From assembly GCA_040902305.1 (NCBI GenBank), contig JBBDXN010000106.1:1-64000 (forward strand): a stretch of DNA of 64,000 nucleotides. The letters are read 5' to 3'. The position numbers and the translations under genes are program-made. Origin of the DNA: CAMLFJ01 sp040902305 (GTDB lineage Bacteria; Methylomirabilota; Methylomirabilia; Rokubacteriales; CSP1-6). The notes beneath the pieces are model-generated. The model had not been told where the DNA came from. It made no database searches and was given only the letters and a program-made list of their open reading frames with translations. Shown here in pieces: positions 1 through 7,788 of this stretch (position 1 is its first letter; the number at the start of each line of letters is the position of its first letter).

Positions 1-1
1 C

Positions 2-1855
2 GACGACCTGCTGCGCCAGGTGCCCGGCTTCAGCCTCTTCCGCCGCTCCTCCAGCCTCGTCTCTCATCCGACCACGCAGGGGGTGTCGCTGCGCGGCATC
101 GGCCCGAGCGGGGCCAGCCGCGCCCTCGTGCTGCTCGACGGCATTCCGATCAACGACCCGTTCGGAGGATGGGTGTACTGGGATCGCGTCCCCCTGCAGA
201 GCGTGGAGCAGGTGGAGGTGGTGCGCGGCGGCGGCGCGAGCGTGTGGGGCAACTACGCGCTCGGCGGCGTGATCAACATCATCACGCGGCGGCCCACCGA
301 GCGGGCCGCGTTCTTCGAGGGCAGCTACGGCACCCACGACACCCGCCACGCGGACCTGCTGCTCACCGAGGCCCTCGGCCCCTTCCGCCTGAGCCTCGAG
401 GGCAACTACTTCAGCACCGACGGCTACGAGGTCGTGCGCGCCTCGCGGCGGGGCACCATCGATCGCGACGCCGGCTCCGACCACGTGACCTTCAACGGGC
501 GCGCGGAGCTGGTGGTCTCGCCGGATCTCTCGGTCTTCGTGCGCGGCACCTACTACGAGGAGAACCGGGAGAACGGCACGCCGCTCCAGATCAACGACAC
601 GAGCTCGGGCTCCTTCGCGACGGGAGTGCGCGCCCGTACGAGCGGCGGCAGCGAGTGGATCGCCACCGTCTTCACCGACTTCCAGGGCTTCCGCAGCACC
701 TTCTCCGCCCAGGCCGCCGACCGGAACTCGGAGACGCTCGCGCTGGACCAGCGGGTGCCCTCGACCGCGGTCGGGGCCGCGCTCTCCTGGAGCCGCGCCT
801 TCGGCGCGCATCGGCTCCTCGCCGGCACCGACTTCCGCTGGGTCGACGGGGAGACCGACGAGCGGGTCTACGTGGGGGGCGCCTTCGCCCGCACCCGGGT
901 GGCGGGCGGCGAGCAGCAGATCTACGGCCTCTTCGTCCAGGACGTCTACCGGCCCATCCCCATGCTCGAGCTGGTCGCGGGCATCCGGGCGGACTACTGG
1001 CGCGCCTACAACGGCTTCCGGCGCGACACCCCGCCGCCCACCGGCATCCTCGCGCGGCAGACCTACGGGGACATCGACCGGCTCGGCGTCAGCCCGCGCG
1101 TCGCCGCGGTGGTGCACGCCACGCCCACGACCGACGTGCGCGCCTCCGCGTACCAGGGCTTCCGGGTCCCGACCATCAACGAGCTGTACCGCGTCTTCCG
1201 CGTGCGCAACGACGTCACGGCGGCCAACGAGCACCTCAAGCCGGAGCGGCTCACCGGCGGGGAAGTGGGAGTGGAGCAGCGCTGGGGCCCGTTCACGGGC
1301 CGCGCCACCGCCTTCTGGAACGAGGTGGAGGATCTGATCGCCAACGTGACCCTCGCCACCCCCCTGCCCGACTGCCCGGCGGGGACCACCTGCCGGCAGC
1401 GGCAGAACCTGGATCGCGCGCGCATCCGCGGGGTGGAGACCGAGCTGGAGCTGCGCCTGGCCCGCGACTGGCGGATCATCGGCGGCTACATCTTCTCGGA
1501 CGCCACCGTGCGGGAGGCCCCGCAGCAGCGGAGCCTCGAGGGCAATCGCCTCGCCCAGGTGCCCCGGCACGGCGGCTCGATCACCGTGCGCTACGACAAC
1601 CCGGCGATCTTCACCGCGGCGGCCACCGTGCGCTTCGTGGGCCGCCAGTTCGAGGACGACCTCAACACCCTGCCGCTCGGCAGCTACGCGCTGGTGGATC
1701 TCTTCCTCTCCCGGCGCCTCGCCCGGTGGGCCGAGGTCTTCGTCGGCATCCAGAATCTGCTCGACACCACCTACAGCACCGGCCGCACGAGCGAGGGCGT
1801 GGTCTCCATCGGCGCGCCGTTCCAGGCCCACGGCGGCGTGCGCCTCACGTTCTGA
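2..1855 (+). CDS. TonB-dependent outer-membrane receptor, 5' truncated by window edge
   Basis: The reading frame is already open at base 2 (DDLLRQVPGF), which is the start of a TonB plug domain, so the true start and signal peptide lie before the window. The plug continues with a GVSLRGIG...LVLLDGIPINDPFGG stretch and a VEVVRGGGASVWGNYALGG motif. A beta-barrel follows, with alternating aromatic strands and a C-terminus ending in LTF, as expected for outer-membrane insertion. A Cys pair near residues 455-460 may be an extracellular-loop disulfide. Family role: energy-dependent uptake of siderophores, vitamins or other large ligands using TonB-ExbB-ExbD. The substrate cannot be read from sequence. 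The stop codon overlaps the next gene's ATG (TGATG). Confidence 0.9.
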   Translation, partial: DDLLRQVPGFSLFRRSSSLVSHPTTQGVSLRGIGPSGASRALVLLDGIPINDPFGGWVYWDRVPLQSVEQVEVVRGGGASVWGNYALGGVINIITRRPTERAAFFEGSYGTHDTRHADLLLTEALGPFRLSLEGNYFSTDGYEVVRASRRGTIDRDAGSDHVTFNGRAELVVSPDLSVFVRGTYYEENRENGTPLQINDTSSGSFATGVRARTSGGSEWIATVFTDFQGFRSTFSAQAADRNSETLALDQRVPSTAVGAALSWSRAFGAHRLLAGTDFRWVDGETDERVYVGGAFARTRVAGGEQQIYGLFVQDVYRPIPMLELVAGIRADYWRAYNGFRRDTPPPTGILARQTYGDIDRLGVSPRVAAVVHATPTTDVRASAYQGFRVPTINELYRVFRVRNDVTAANEHLKPERLTGGEVGVEQRWGPFTGRATAFWNEVEDLIANVTLATPLPDCPAGTTCRQRQNLDRARIRGVETELELRLARDWRIIGGYIFSDATVREAPQQRSLEGNRLAQVPRHGGSITVRYDNPAIFTAAATVRFVGRQFEDDLNTLPLGSYALVDLFLSRRLARWAEVFVGIQNLLDTTYSTGRTSEGVVSIGAPFQAHGGVRLTF

Positions 1856-2265
1856 TGGCGCCGGTCCGCATCCGGGTGGGGCCGCTGGCCTCCACCGCGC
1901 GCTGGGAGGAGCAGGCGGCCCCGCGCACCTGCGCCGCCTTCCGGCGCCTCCTGCCCTACCGCGAGCGGATCATCCAGGCGCGCTGGAGCGGCGAGGCGGG
2001 CTGGATTCCGCTCGGGGACGTCGACCTGGGGGTGAGCGCGGAGAACGCGACGCGCGAGCCGCCGCCCGGCGCGCTGCTCTTCTATCCGGCCGGGATCAGC
2101 GAGACCGAGATCCTCTTCCCGTACGGCACCGCGCGCTTCGCGAGCAAGCACGGCCCTCTGGCCGGCAATCACTTCCTCACGATCGACGAAGGGCGCGCGC
2201 AGCTTCCGGAGGTCGGGCGGCTCCTCTGCTGGGCGGGCGCGCAGGACATCATCTTCGAGGCGTAG
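1855..2265 (+). CDS. DUF3830 family protein (cyclophilin-like fold)
   Basis: 136-residue protein whose ATG shares a base with the receptor stop codon, so it is probably translated by coupling. The C-terminal part, with ILFPYGTARFASKHGPLAGN followed by a hydrophobic end, matches my recollection of DUF3830 proteins, which are predicted to adopt a cyclophilin-like beta-barrel. No enzymatic role is established that I know of. Adjacency to the receptor suggests shared expression but not necessarily shared function. Its 3' end overlaps the convergent Sel1 gene by 17 bases. Confidence 0.7.
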   Translation: MAPVRIRVGPLASTARWEEQAAPRTCAAFRRLLPYRERIIQARWSGEAGWIPLGDVDLGVSAENATREPPPGALLFYPAGISETEILFPYGTARFASKHGPLAGNHFLTIDEGRAQLPEVGRLLCWAGAQDIIFEA

Positions 2266-3211
2266 CCGTCGGGGCGCCGGACGGCTCGAGCGTCGGGCGC
2301 CAGCCCTGCACCAGCTCCTCGCCGCGGGCGAGCTGCGCCGGGGTGAGGGTGGCCTTGATCGAGTCGCGCGCCTGGCGCGCGGTGTCCGCCTCCTTGCCGA
2401 GCAGGCCTCGGGCCGCGACGCTGAACCACCGGTAGGCTTCGACCGGGTCGCGCTCGACCCCCTGGCCGTTGGCGTAGCGCACGCCCAGGTTGAACTGCGC
2501 GAAGGGCACGCCCTGCTCGGCGGCCCGCCGGTACCACGTCACCGCCTCCGCGTAGTCCTTCGTGACCCCGTCGCCATTGGCGTAGCGGAGCCCGAGCTGG
2601 TACTGCGCCGGGGCGAGGCCCTGCTCGGCGGCCTGCCGGTACAGGCGCGCCGCCTCCGCCGGGTCCTGGGGCACGCCCTCGCCGGTGGCGTAGCGCATCG
2701 CGAGCTGGTACTGCGCGGCGGCGCCCCCGCGATCGGCGGCGCCGCGAAGCCCCAGCGCTTCGCGCGAGCCGCCCGGCCCGGCCAGCCGCCCCTCCGCGCG
2801 CATCTGCTCGAGCGCGGCCTGCGCGGCCCGGTTGCCCTGGGCCGCGGCGCGGCCGTACCACTCGGCGGCCTGCACGTCATCCCGCTCGACACCGCGGCCG
2901 TACGCGTGAAGGAAGGCGAGGCGGAACTGGGCGTACACGTCACCCTGGAGCCCGGCCCGGCGGTACCAGGCGACGGCTTCGGTGGGATCCGGCGGCCGGC
3001 CCTGACCGCGCTCGTGCATGAATCCGACGAGGAACTGCGCGGCGGCGTCCCCCCCGTCGGCGAGGCGCCGCCACTCGCGGTAGGCGGCTTCCCAGTCGGC
3101 GCGATCGTACGCGCGCCGGCCGTCCTCGAACCCAGCCCACGCGGGGGCCGTCACCAGCAGGGCCGTGAGGGCGGCCAGCGAGAGGATCGCGGCCGGTCGG
3201 CTTACTTCCAG
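2249..3211 (-). CDS. Sel1-repeat (SLR) protein with signal peptide
   Basis: A hydrophobic export signal (AAILSLAALTALLVTAPAWA) precedes at least six Sel1-like repeats of about 36 residues with the core AAQYQLAMRYATGEGVPQD and AxxWYRRAAEQG. Such solenoids mediate protein-protein interaction, here probably in the periplasm. The start is unclear: between the GTG at 3334 and the signal peptide there is no ATG, GTG or TTG, only a CTG at 3211, which I use. It overlaps the end of the upstream gene (stop at 3202-3204), so translational coupling is plausible. The GTG at 3334 would add 41 unlikely residues read out of frame inside the upstream gene. Confidence 0.75.
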   Translation of the reverse strand: MEVSRPAAILSLAALTALLVTAPAWAGFEDGRRAYDRADWEAAYREWRRLADGGDAAAQFLVGFMHERGQGRPPDPTEAVAWYRRAGLQGDVYAQFRLAFLHAYGRGVERDDVQAAEWYGRAAAQGNRAAQAALEQMRAEGRLAGPGGSREALGLRGAADRGGAAAQYQLAMRYATGEGVPQDPAEAARLYRQAAEQGLAPAQYQLGLRYANGDGVTKDYAEAVTWYRRAAEQGVPFAQFNLGVRYANGQGVERDPVEAYRWFSVAARGLLGKEADTARQARDSIKATLTPAQLARGEELVQGWRPTLEPSGAPTATPRR

Positions 3212-3483
3212 CGCACCTGCACCTTGACCTTGGGGTACTCCGGCTCCCGGCCTTCCACATCGACGATGCGGAGGAGGCCGTCGCTGCTCTCGATCAGGAG
3301 GTTGTTGTTGGAGAAACCCACCAGCTTCCCCCACGCCCGCGGCACCCCGACCTCGTACTTGGCCGGCGCCTGGGCATCGGCCGCTCCGGGACGGAGCTGG
3401 ACCGACCAGAGATTGGCGGCGATCGCGACGAGGGCCAGGGCGATCACGGTGAGCACACCCTTGACGTATCGGTCGGCGAGCAT
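3202..3483 (-). CDS. Small membrane-anchored hypothetical protein
   Basis: 93 residues. One N-terminal membrane segment at about residues 10-28 (VLTVIALALVAIAANLW) is followed by a soluble tail rich in Pro, Gly and charged residues, ending in KVQVRWK. I do not recognise a named family. A good ribosome site (GAGGAGG region just before 3483) supports the ATG. It lies directly upstream of the Sel1 protein and overlaps it, so the two probably form an envelope operon. Confidence 0.6.
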   Translation of the reverse strand: MLADRYVKGVLTVIALALVAIAANLWSVQLRPGAADAQAPAKYEVGVPRAWGKLVGFSNNNLLIESSDGLLRIVDVEGREPEYPKVKVQVRWK

Positions 3484-3514
3484 GCGGGTCCTCCTCGGTG
3501 CCGCCGCGGCGGCG

Positions 3515-4387
3515 CTAGAGCAGCCCGGGCACGAACGCGTCGCGGCCCCGCACGTAAGTGGCCTGGCGCTGAGCCGCGTTGCGGTTCACCAGCGGGCGCA
3601 TGTACATGGGGTGGGTCGCGCACCGCACCTCGTGCTCGATCTCGGAGAGGCGGCGTCCGCCCTCCGGGTCCGCGATGACCTGGAAGCGGTACTGATAGGG
3701 ATTGCTCTCCTCGGACAGCAGCCCATGCTCCACCAGCCACGCGTGCGGGCCCGAGAAGTCGGAGATGTAGACCGCGACGTGATGGCCGTCGTAGGGGGCG
3801 ATCGTCGCGTCCGTCTCGCGGAACACCATCTCCTGCCGGTTGCCGACGCTGATGCGGGCGGCCGCCCCCGCGTCATCCTGGCTCACCGCGGCGGTGGCCC
3901 GCAGGGCGGTCTTGTAGAAGGAGGCGATGCCCGCGGCGGTGTCGCGGGCCACCGGCACTTCCACCCGCGAGATCCCGAGCGTGACGTCGCCATACTCGGG
4001 GGCGGGGCCCGCGCAGCGGAACTGGTTACCCCACGGGCACGTGACCGCCACGTGCTTGTCGCGCAGCTCGAAGGCGAACTGGGTGCCCGCGAGCGGCTCG
4101 CGCACCGCGGCCAGGCGCCGGGTGAGCGCGTCGAGGTCCGGCACCACGAGCTCCACGTGGCCCTGCAGCACGTTTGGCTTGCCGGTGGGCAGGTGGAACT
4201 GGGTCTGGCCCGCGTTGGCCCACATGTTGTCCACGCTCACCATCAGGTAGGGATCGCGCGTCAACCCGAGCCCCGCGATGTAAAACAGGGTGGCCGCCTG
4301 CTGGTCCGGCACCCGCACGTTCACGTGCTCCAGCAGCAGGATGTTCCCGAGATCCTGCTCCCGCCGATCGAACGTCTTCGCCGCCAT
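3515..4387 (-). CDS. VOC superfamily (glyoxalase/dioxygenase-like) protein
   Basis: 290 residues. Two beta-alpha-beta-beta-beta modules are apparent. The first begins ILLLEHVNVRVPDQQAATLFYIAGLGLTRDP and contains QTQFHLP and GHVELVV; the second begins LGISRVEVPV and contains ISVGNRQEMVF and DGHHVAVYISDF. The His and Glu residues in these strands could be metal ligands, as in glyoxalase/extradiol enzymes, but the substrate is unknown. The ATG at 4387 is preferred over an upstream in-frame start because homology-like sequence begins there. Confidence 0.75.
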   Translation of the reverse strand: MAAKTFDRREQDLGNILLLEHVNVRVPDQQAATLFYIAGLGLTRDPYLMVSVDNMWANAGQTQFHLPTGKPNVLQGHVELVVPDLDALTRRLAAVREPLAGTQFAFELRDKHVAVTCPWGNQFRCAGPAPEYGDVTLGISRVEVPVARDTAAGIASFYKTALRATAAVSQDDAGAAARISVGNRQEMVFRETDATIAPYDGHHVAVYISDFSGPHAWLVEHGLLSEESNPYQYRFQVIADPEGGRRLSEIEHEVRCATHPMYMRPLVNRNAAQRQATYVRGRDAFVPGLL

Positions 4388-4426
4388 GGCCCCGGCCCTC
4401 CCCGGCCTGGGGGGAAGCATACTACC

Positions 4427-4642
4427 TCAGCGGGCCACTCGCACCCCGCCATTCGGAGCCGCGACGGCGTCGCCCGGAGCGAGCCATCGCCCGACCCGGA
4501 TGAGGACGCCGCCGAGGGCGGGGCCCAGCCCGCGGCGCGGAAGTCCGGCGGCTTCGATCAGGGCCGCCCGCGCGGTGGCGGCCCGCAGGTCGGCGAGGCG
4601 CACCTCCACCATCTTCTCGGTGGCGTAGGTATTCAGGTCCAT
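4427..4642 (-). CDS. Small hypothetical protein
   Basis: 71 residues starting MDLNTYATEKMVEVRLADLR, with an amphipathic N-terminal helix and a Gly/Arg/Ala-rich tail. A ribosome-binding AGGAAAGGA precedes the ATG, and the gene lies 15 bases after the 4658-5062 gene, so the two are probably co-transcribed. No family recognised. If the upstream promoter-like motif at 5104-5133 is real, this gene belongs to the local ECF sigma regulon. Confidence 0.55.
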   Translation of the reverse strand: MDLNTYATEKMVEVRLADLRAATARAALIEAAGLPRRGLGPALGGVLIRVGRWLAPGDAVAAPNGGVRVAR

Positions 4643-4657
4643 GGCCGCGGTCCTTTC

Positions 4658-5062
4658 CTAGGCCGCCCGGCTGAGCCGGGTCGCGGCGCGGGGCGCTCCG
4701 ATCATCTTCGCCCGATCCCAGGGCCGGAGCTCCTGCGGGATCAGCACGAGGTGGAAGCGCGGCGGGTCCTGCCGGTCGAGGCGGCGGAAGAGGTCGTGAG
4801 TGATCCGGGTGATGGCCGCGACCACGATCTCGCGATGGAGCGGCAGGTGCACCGAGACGACCCACCCCCGCGTCCAGCTCCGGTGCACCTCCGGGGCCGC
4901 CGCCGCGCCCAGCTCCCGGTGGATGGCGTCGGTCAGCGCGATCTGCCGGGCGATGCGGTCCTGCGCACGTCGCTCGATGCGCCGCCTCAGCTCGAGTAGC
5001 GTCCAGACCGCCAGGAATGGAATCAGCGCGATCACGATCGTGCTTATCACCTGCAGGCTCAT
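4658..5062 (-). CDS. Membrane-anchored hypothetical protein, probable ECF sigma target
   Basis: 134 residues. Residues 3-23 form a strong transmembrane helix (VISTIVIALIPFLAVWTLLE), followed by an Arg-rich coiled helix and a soluble domain of about 80 residues with HREIVVAAITRITHDLFRRL and FHLVLIPQELRPWD. No family recognised. It has a strong ribosome site (AAGGAGGGG) 4 bases before the ATG. A promoter-like GTTTCAC-N17-GTCTCA motif ends 42 bases upstream of the start and matches the motif in front of the ECF sigma gene. Confidence 0.6.
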   Translation of the reverse strand: MSLQVISTIVIALIPFLAVWTLLELRRRIERRAQDRIARQIALTDAIHRELGAAAAPEVHRSWTRGWVVSVHLPLHREIVVAAITRITHDLFRRLDRQDPPRFHLVLIPQELRPWDRAKMIGAPRAATRLSRAA

Positions 5063-5103
5063 CGTCCCCTCCTTCTCGAGTTGTCCCGCTCTCGTTCACC
5101 GGT

Positions 5104-5133
5104 TGAGACACCGGCGGCGGGGTGCCGTGAAAC
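5104..5133 (-). promoter_or_regulatory. ECF-type promoter motif upstream of the 4658-5062 gene
   Basis: On the minus strand the sequence reads GTTTCAC, 17 bases, GTCTCA, inside the longer matches GCGTTTCACG and CCGGTGTCTCA. The same two blocks with the same 17-base gap occur at 6654-6683. Predicted transcription would start near 5097, leaving a leader of about 35 bases that contains the AAGGAGGGG ribosome site. Identification as an ECF promoter is inference from the repeat and its position beside an ECF sigma gene. Confidence 0.6.
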
Positions 5134-5155
5134 GCGGGAGGGCCGCGCGGAGGGG

Positions 5156-6121
5156 CTATGCGGGGAGCGGGTGCAGATCGGGCCGGCAGGTCGTGCAGGG
5201 CGCGACGCCCGAGGCCTCGGCGCCCTCGCGCGTGCTGAACAGCGTGAGCGTGGTCAGCGGGAGCGACCGGAGCGACCCGCAGGTCGGCACGCAATACTCG
5301 CGATCACCGGTGACCATGGTGTACATCGCCTCGCGGTTCACCTTGAAGTCGTTCCGGGCCGCGACGGTCTTCACGCCCTCGACCGCGAGCAGGCGCTGCT
5401 TGAGATCCACGTGCCGGCCCGCGTAGCCGGTGAGCGCCCCCGAGCTGCCGATCACCCGGTGGCAGGGAATGACGATGGCCAGCGGGTTCCAGCGGAGGGC
5501 CTGGGCCACCGGCCGCACCGCCGACGGCGCGCCGATGCGCGCGGCGATCCCCGCGTAGGAGGTGACCGCCCCATAGGGCAGCGCCGCGGTCGCGTCGAGC
5601 ACGCGGCGCTGGAAGTCGCCCCGCATCCGGCGCCGGTCGAGCGGCCAGTCGAGGCGCGCGCGCCGTCCTTCGAGGTATTCCACCAGCTCGGCCCGCAGCC
5701 CCTCCGTCGCCACGCGATCCTCGACCGCGTCTTCTCCGAGGAGGCGCCGCACGTGCCCGGGGAGCGAGCCCCCCGCGGGCAGGTACTGCACGATGGCCAC
5801 GCCCTGCTCCGAGCGGCCGATGAGGATCGGCCCCAGCGGCGACGGGAAGATCCCGAAGCCCACCATGCGCGAGCGGAGATCCGCGAGGCGCGAGCCGAGC
5901 TGCGCACGCGCCAGCGTCGCGTCATCGCCGGGGAGTGGCACCCGCCGCAGCGTGTCCATCATCCCCTCGACGGCGCGATAGTGGCCGAGCTCCTCCCGGC
6001 AGAGTCGGCAGCCGGCCACGTGGGCGGTCACCCGCTCGGCGGCGGCGGGACCCGCCTCGCCGACGGCGACGCTCAGGAGGTCCGGCTCGAGGGCGCGACA
6101 TACCGGATGCTGAGAGCTCAT
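5156..6121 (-). CDS. Anti-sigma zinc motif - O6-alkylguanine-DNA alkyltransferase - Ada-type zinc domain fusion
   Basis: 321 residues with an unusual three-part layout. (1) Residues 12-50: a zf-HC2/anti-sigma-like motif H34-x3-C38-x2-C41. (2) Residues 85-250: alkyltransferase (Ogt/MGMT) with FQRRVLDATAALPYGAVTSY and the active-site IVIPCHRVIG, nucleophile C220. (3) Residues 266-316: four cysteines C277-x3-C281 and C309-x2-C312 ending in CRPDL, matching the methyl-phosphotriester-sensing zinc domain normally at the N-terminus of Ada. Its ATG overlaps the sigma-factor stop (ATGA). Known: MGMT repairs O6-alkylguanine suicidally, and Ada is activated by methylation of a zinc-bound Cys. Inference: it restrains the sigma factor and senses alkylation. 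Confidence 0.8.
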   Translation of the reverse strand: MSSQHPVCRALEPDLLSVAVGEAGPAAAERVTAHVAGCRLCREELGHYRAVEGMMDTLRRVPLPGDDATLARAQLGSRLADLRSRMVGFGIFPSPLGPILIGRSEQGVAIVQYLPAGGSLPGHVRRLLGEDAVEDRVATEGLRAELVEYLEGRRARLDWPLDRRRMRGDFQRRVLDATAALPYGAVTSYAGIAARIGAPSAVRPVAQALRWNPLAIVIPCHRVIGSSGALTGYAGRHVDLKQRLLAVEGVKTVAARNDFKVNREAMYTMVTGDREYCVPTCGSLRSLPLTTLTLFSTREGAEASGVAPCTTCRPDLHPLPA

Positions 6122-6642
6122 GACCGGGGCTCCGTTCCGACGAGATGGCCGTCGAGGCCGCGCCGCACCTTGCGGAGAGCCTGGAAAACGTGGGCGCGGG
6201 CGCTCTCTTCCGAGCAGCGCAGGCTCACCCCGATCTCCGTGTAGTCCAGCTCGTGCATCTTCCTCATGATGAAGGCCAGCCGCTGCTTCGCGGGCAGGCT
6301 CGTGATCACCCGCTCCATCTGCGCCCGCGTCTCGTCGGCCAGCACCTGGCCGTCGGCCCGATCCGGCGCGGCTCCCGTCCTCTCGAGCGCCGCCGCCGCG
6401 TAGGCTCGCCGGCGTCGCCCCTGCGCCCGGAAGTGGTTGCGGCCCAGGTTCGTCGCGATCGCGAAGAGCCACGCCCGCACGTTCGCCCCGGGCGCCAGGC
6501 CGCGATACGCGCGGAACGCGCGCAGAAACGTCTCCTGCGAAAGATCGTCGGCGTCGCTGCCGCCCGCGGTGATCCGCAGCAGATAGCGCCGGATCTCCGC
6601 GTGGTGAGCTGCCACCACCGCCTCGAACGCGTCCTCTGCCAT
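6118..6642 (-). CDS. ECF-family RNA polymerase sigma factor
   Basis: 174 residues from the ATG at 6642. Region 2: AHHAEIRRYLLRITAGGSDADDLSQETFLRAFRAY and VRAWLFAIATNLGRNHFR. Region 4: ITSLPAKQRLAFIMRKMHELDYTEIG followed by the recognition helix SEESARAHVFQALRKVRRGL. An in-frame ATG at 6654 would give MDKV ahead of MAEDAF, but that codon overlaps the presumed -10 element GTCTCA (6659-6654), so transcripts should begin near 6647 and use 6642 (nearly leaderless). It overlaps the downstream fusion protein by ATGA, the classic sigma/anti-sigma arrangement. Confidence 0.85.
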   Translation of the reverse strand: MAEDAFEAVVAAHHAEIRRYLLRITAGGSDADDLSQETFLRAFRAYRGLAPGANVRAWLFAIATNLGRNHFRAQGRRRRAYAAAALERTGAAPDRADGQVLADETRAQMERVITSLPAKQRLAFIMRKMHELDYTEIGVSLRCSEESARAHVFQALRKVRRGLDGHLVGTEPRS

Positions 6643-6653
6643 CACTTTGTCCA

Positions 6654-6683
6654 TGAGACACCGGTGCCGGGCGGGCGTGAAAC
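6654..6683 (-). promoter_or_regulatory. ECF-type promoter motif upstream of its own sigma gene
   Basis: On the minus strand GTTTCAC (6683-6677), 17 bases, GTCTCA (6659-6654). It shares both boxes, the spacing and flanking bases with the site at 5104-5133, suggesting autoregulation. The -10 box touches the upstream candidate ATG, which argues that the real start codon is the later ATG at 6642. Confidence 0.6.
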
Positions 6684-6712
6684 GCCGGCCCGGCCTCTTC
6701 TCCTTGCGAGAC

Positions 6713-7702
6713 CTAACCTCCTGTCCCGACTCGACTCTTGAGCGCCGCCGTCTGCTGGTCCCGGACGAAGCGGATGGCCACCACCGTGCTGACGGCCAGG
6801 CTCAGCCCCACCGAGCCCAGCAGCGTGGCCACCAGGGTGAGGAGCACCGCGCGCTGGCTCTCGAGGATCTGCCGCACCGAGGCCGCGAAGATCAGTCTGA
6901 CCCGGAGCGTCGGCATCGTCGCCTGGGTCAGCAGCCACTCGTCCTCCCCGATCGTCACCAGACCGTCGGACCGCCGCCGGGCCAGCTCCTCCACCACCGG
7001 GTGGCTCGTCCAGTCCTGCTGGGTGACCTGGCGGGTATCGCGATCGAGGGAGATCGCCTGCTTGTCCTCGCCGAGCATCACCAGCCACCCGCCCGGTCCG
7101 GCGGCGGCCTGCTCGATGGCCTCGATGGAAACCTGCAGCTTGATGCTCCCGAGCAGGTAAGCCACGACCTGCTGGTCCATCCGGATCGGCACCGCGGCGC
7201 CCACGATGAAGTCTCGCGAGGCCCGCCCGAACATGATACCGGACACCGCAGGCCCCTGGACCCGGATGGCATCCTGCAGGAGCGGCCGGTCCGCGTAGCG
7301 CAGCTCGAGGTTCGAGCTGCCGTCCGGCCCGGTGAGCGGGCTGAAGGCGAGCGGCCGGCCGTCGGGCGTCACCACGAAGAGGGTGGGCATCTGCAGAAGG
7401 AGCCGCATCGTGTCGATCTCCCGCTGGAGCGCGCGCGGCGGTTGCTCTGCCCAGCTCTGGGCCAGATGCGCCGCCACCGGCTCGAGCGCGTCGAGCTTGT
7501 CGCGCACCTGGGTGTCGGCCAGCCGCGCGAGCACACCCACGATCTCCTGGCGCTGGGCGCGCGCATCCGCGAGCGCCTGCGGCTTGAGCTTGAGCGTCCA
7601 CGCCAGCCCCACCACCATGAGGGCCAGGAACGACACGACCGCCCACGTCGAGCAGATAAAGACGACCTGCGGCCACCGCAGTCCCGCCCCGGAGAACCCC
7701 AT
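6713..7702 (-). CDS. Orphan double-Cache sensor membrane protein
   Basis: 329 residues. A transmembrane helix at about residues 12-36 is followed by an extracytoplasmic domain of about 240 residues with dCache features: an initial long helix, PTLFVVTPDGRPLAFSPL, a GRASRDFIVGAAVPI strand and LLGSIKLQVSIEAIEQ. A second helix lies near residues 285-312. Only about 15 residues remain inside the cell, so there is no histidine kinase, GGDEF or chemoreceptor output domain. Known Cache domains bind small ligands. It may work with a separate partner. The ATG at 7702 is the only good start. Confidence 0.7.
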   Translation of the reverse strand: MGFSGAGLRWPQVVFICSTWAVVSFLALMVVGLAWTLKLKPQALADARAQRQEIVGVLARLADTQVRDKLDALEPVAAHLAQSWAEQPPRALQREIDTMRLLLQMPTLFVVTPDGRPLAFSPLTGPDGSSNLELRYADRPLLQDAIRVQGPAVSGIMFGRASRDFIVGAAVPIRMDQQVVAYLLGSIKLQVSIEAIEQAAAGPGGWLVMLGEDKQAISLDRDTRQVTQQDWTSHPVVEELARRRSDGLVTIGEDEWLLTQATMPTLRVRLIFAASVRQILESQRAVLLTLVATLLGSVGLSLAVSTVVAIRFVRDQQTAALKSRVGTGG

Positions 7703-7788
7703 GGCCGCACGATGATACCGCGCTTGACAGGACCCCCGCCCCGCCGCATCATCGGCCGCGCAGCGCCCGGTCCCACCGGGAGGAGCCC

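Noticed and set aside
169..2265. Long overlapping open frames on both strands throughout GC-rich parts
   Set aside because: These are Arg/Pro/Ala/Gly-rich shadows of recognised genes, a consequence of high GC. Only frames with domain matches, ribosome sites or overlap chains were kept.
3212..3334. GTG at 3334 as the Sel1 protein start
   Set aside because: It would place 41 charged residues before the export signal and read out of frame through the upstream gene.
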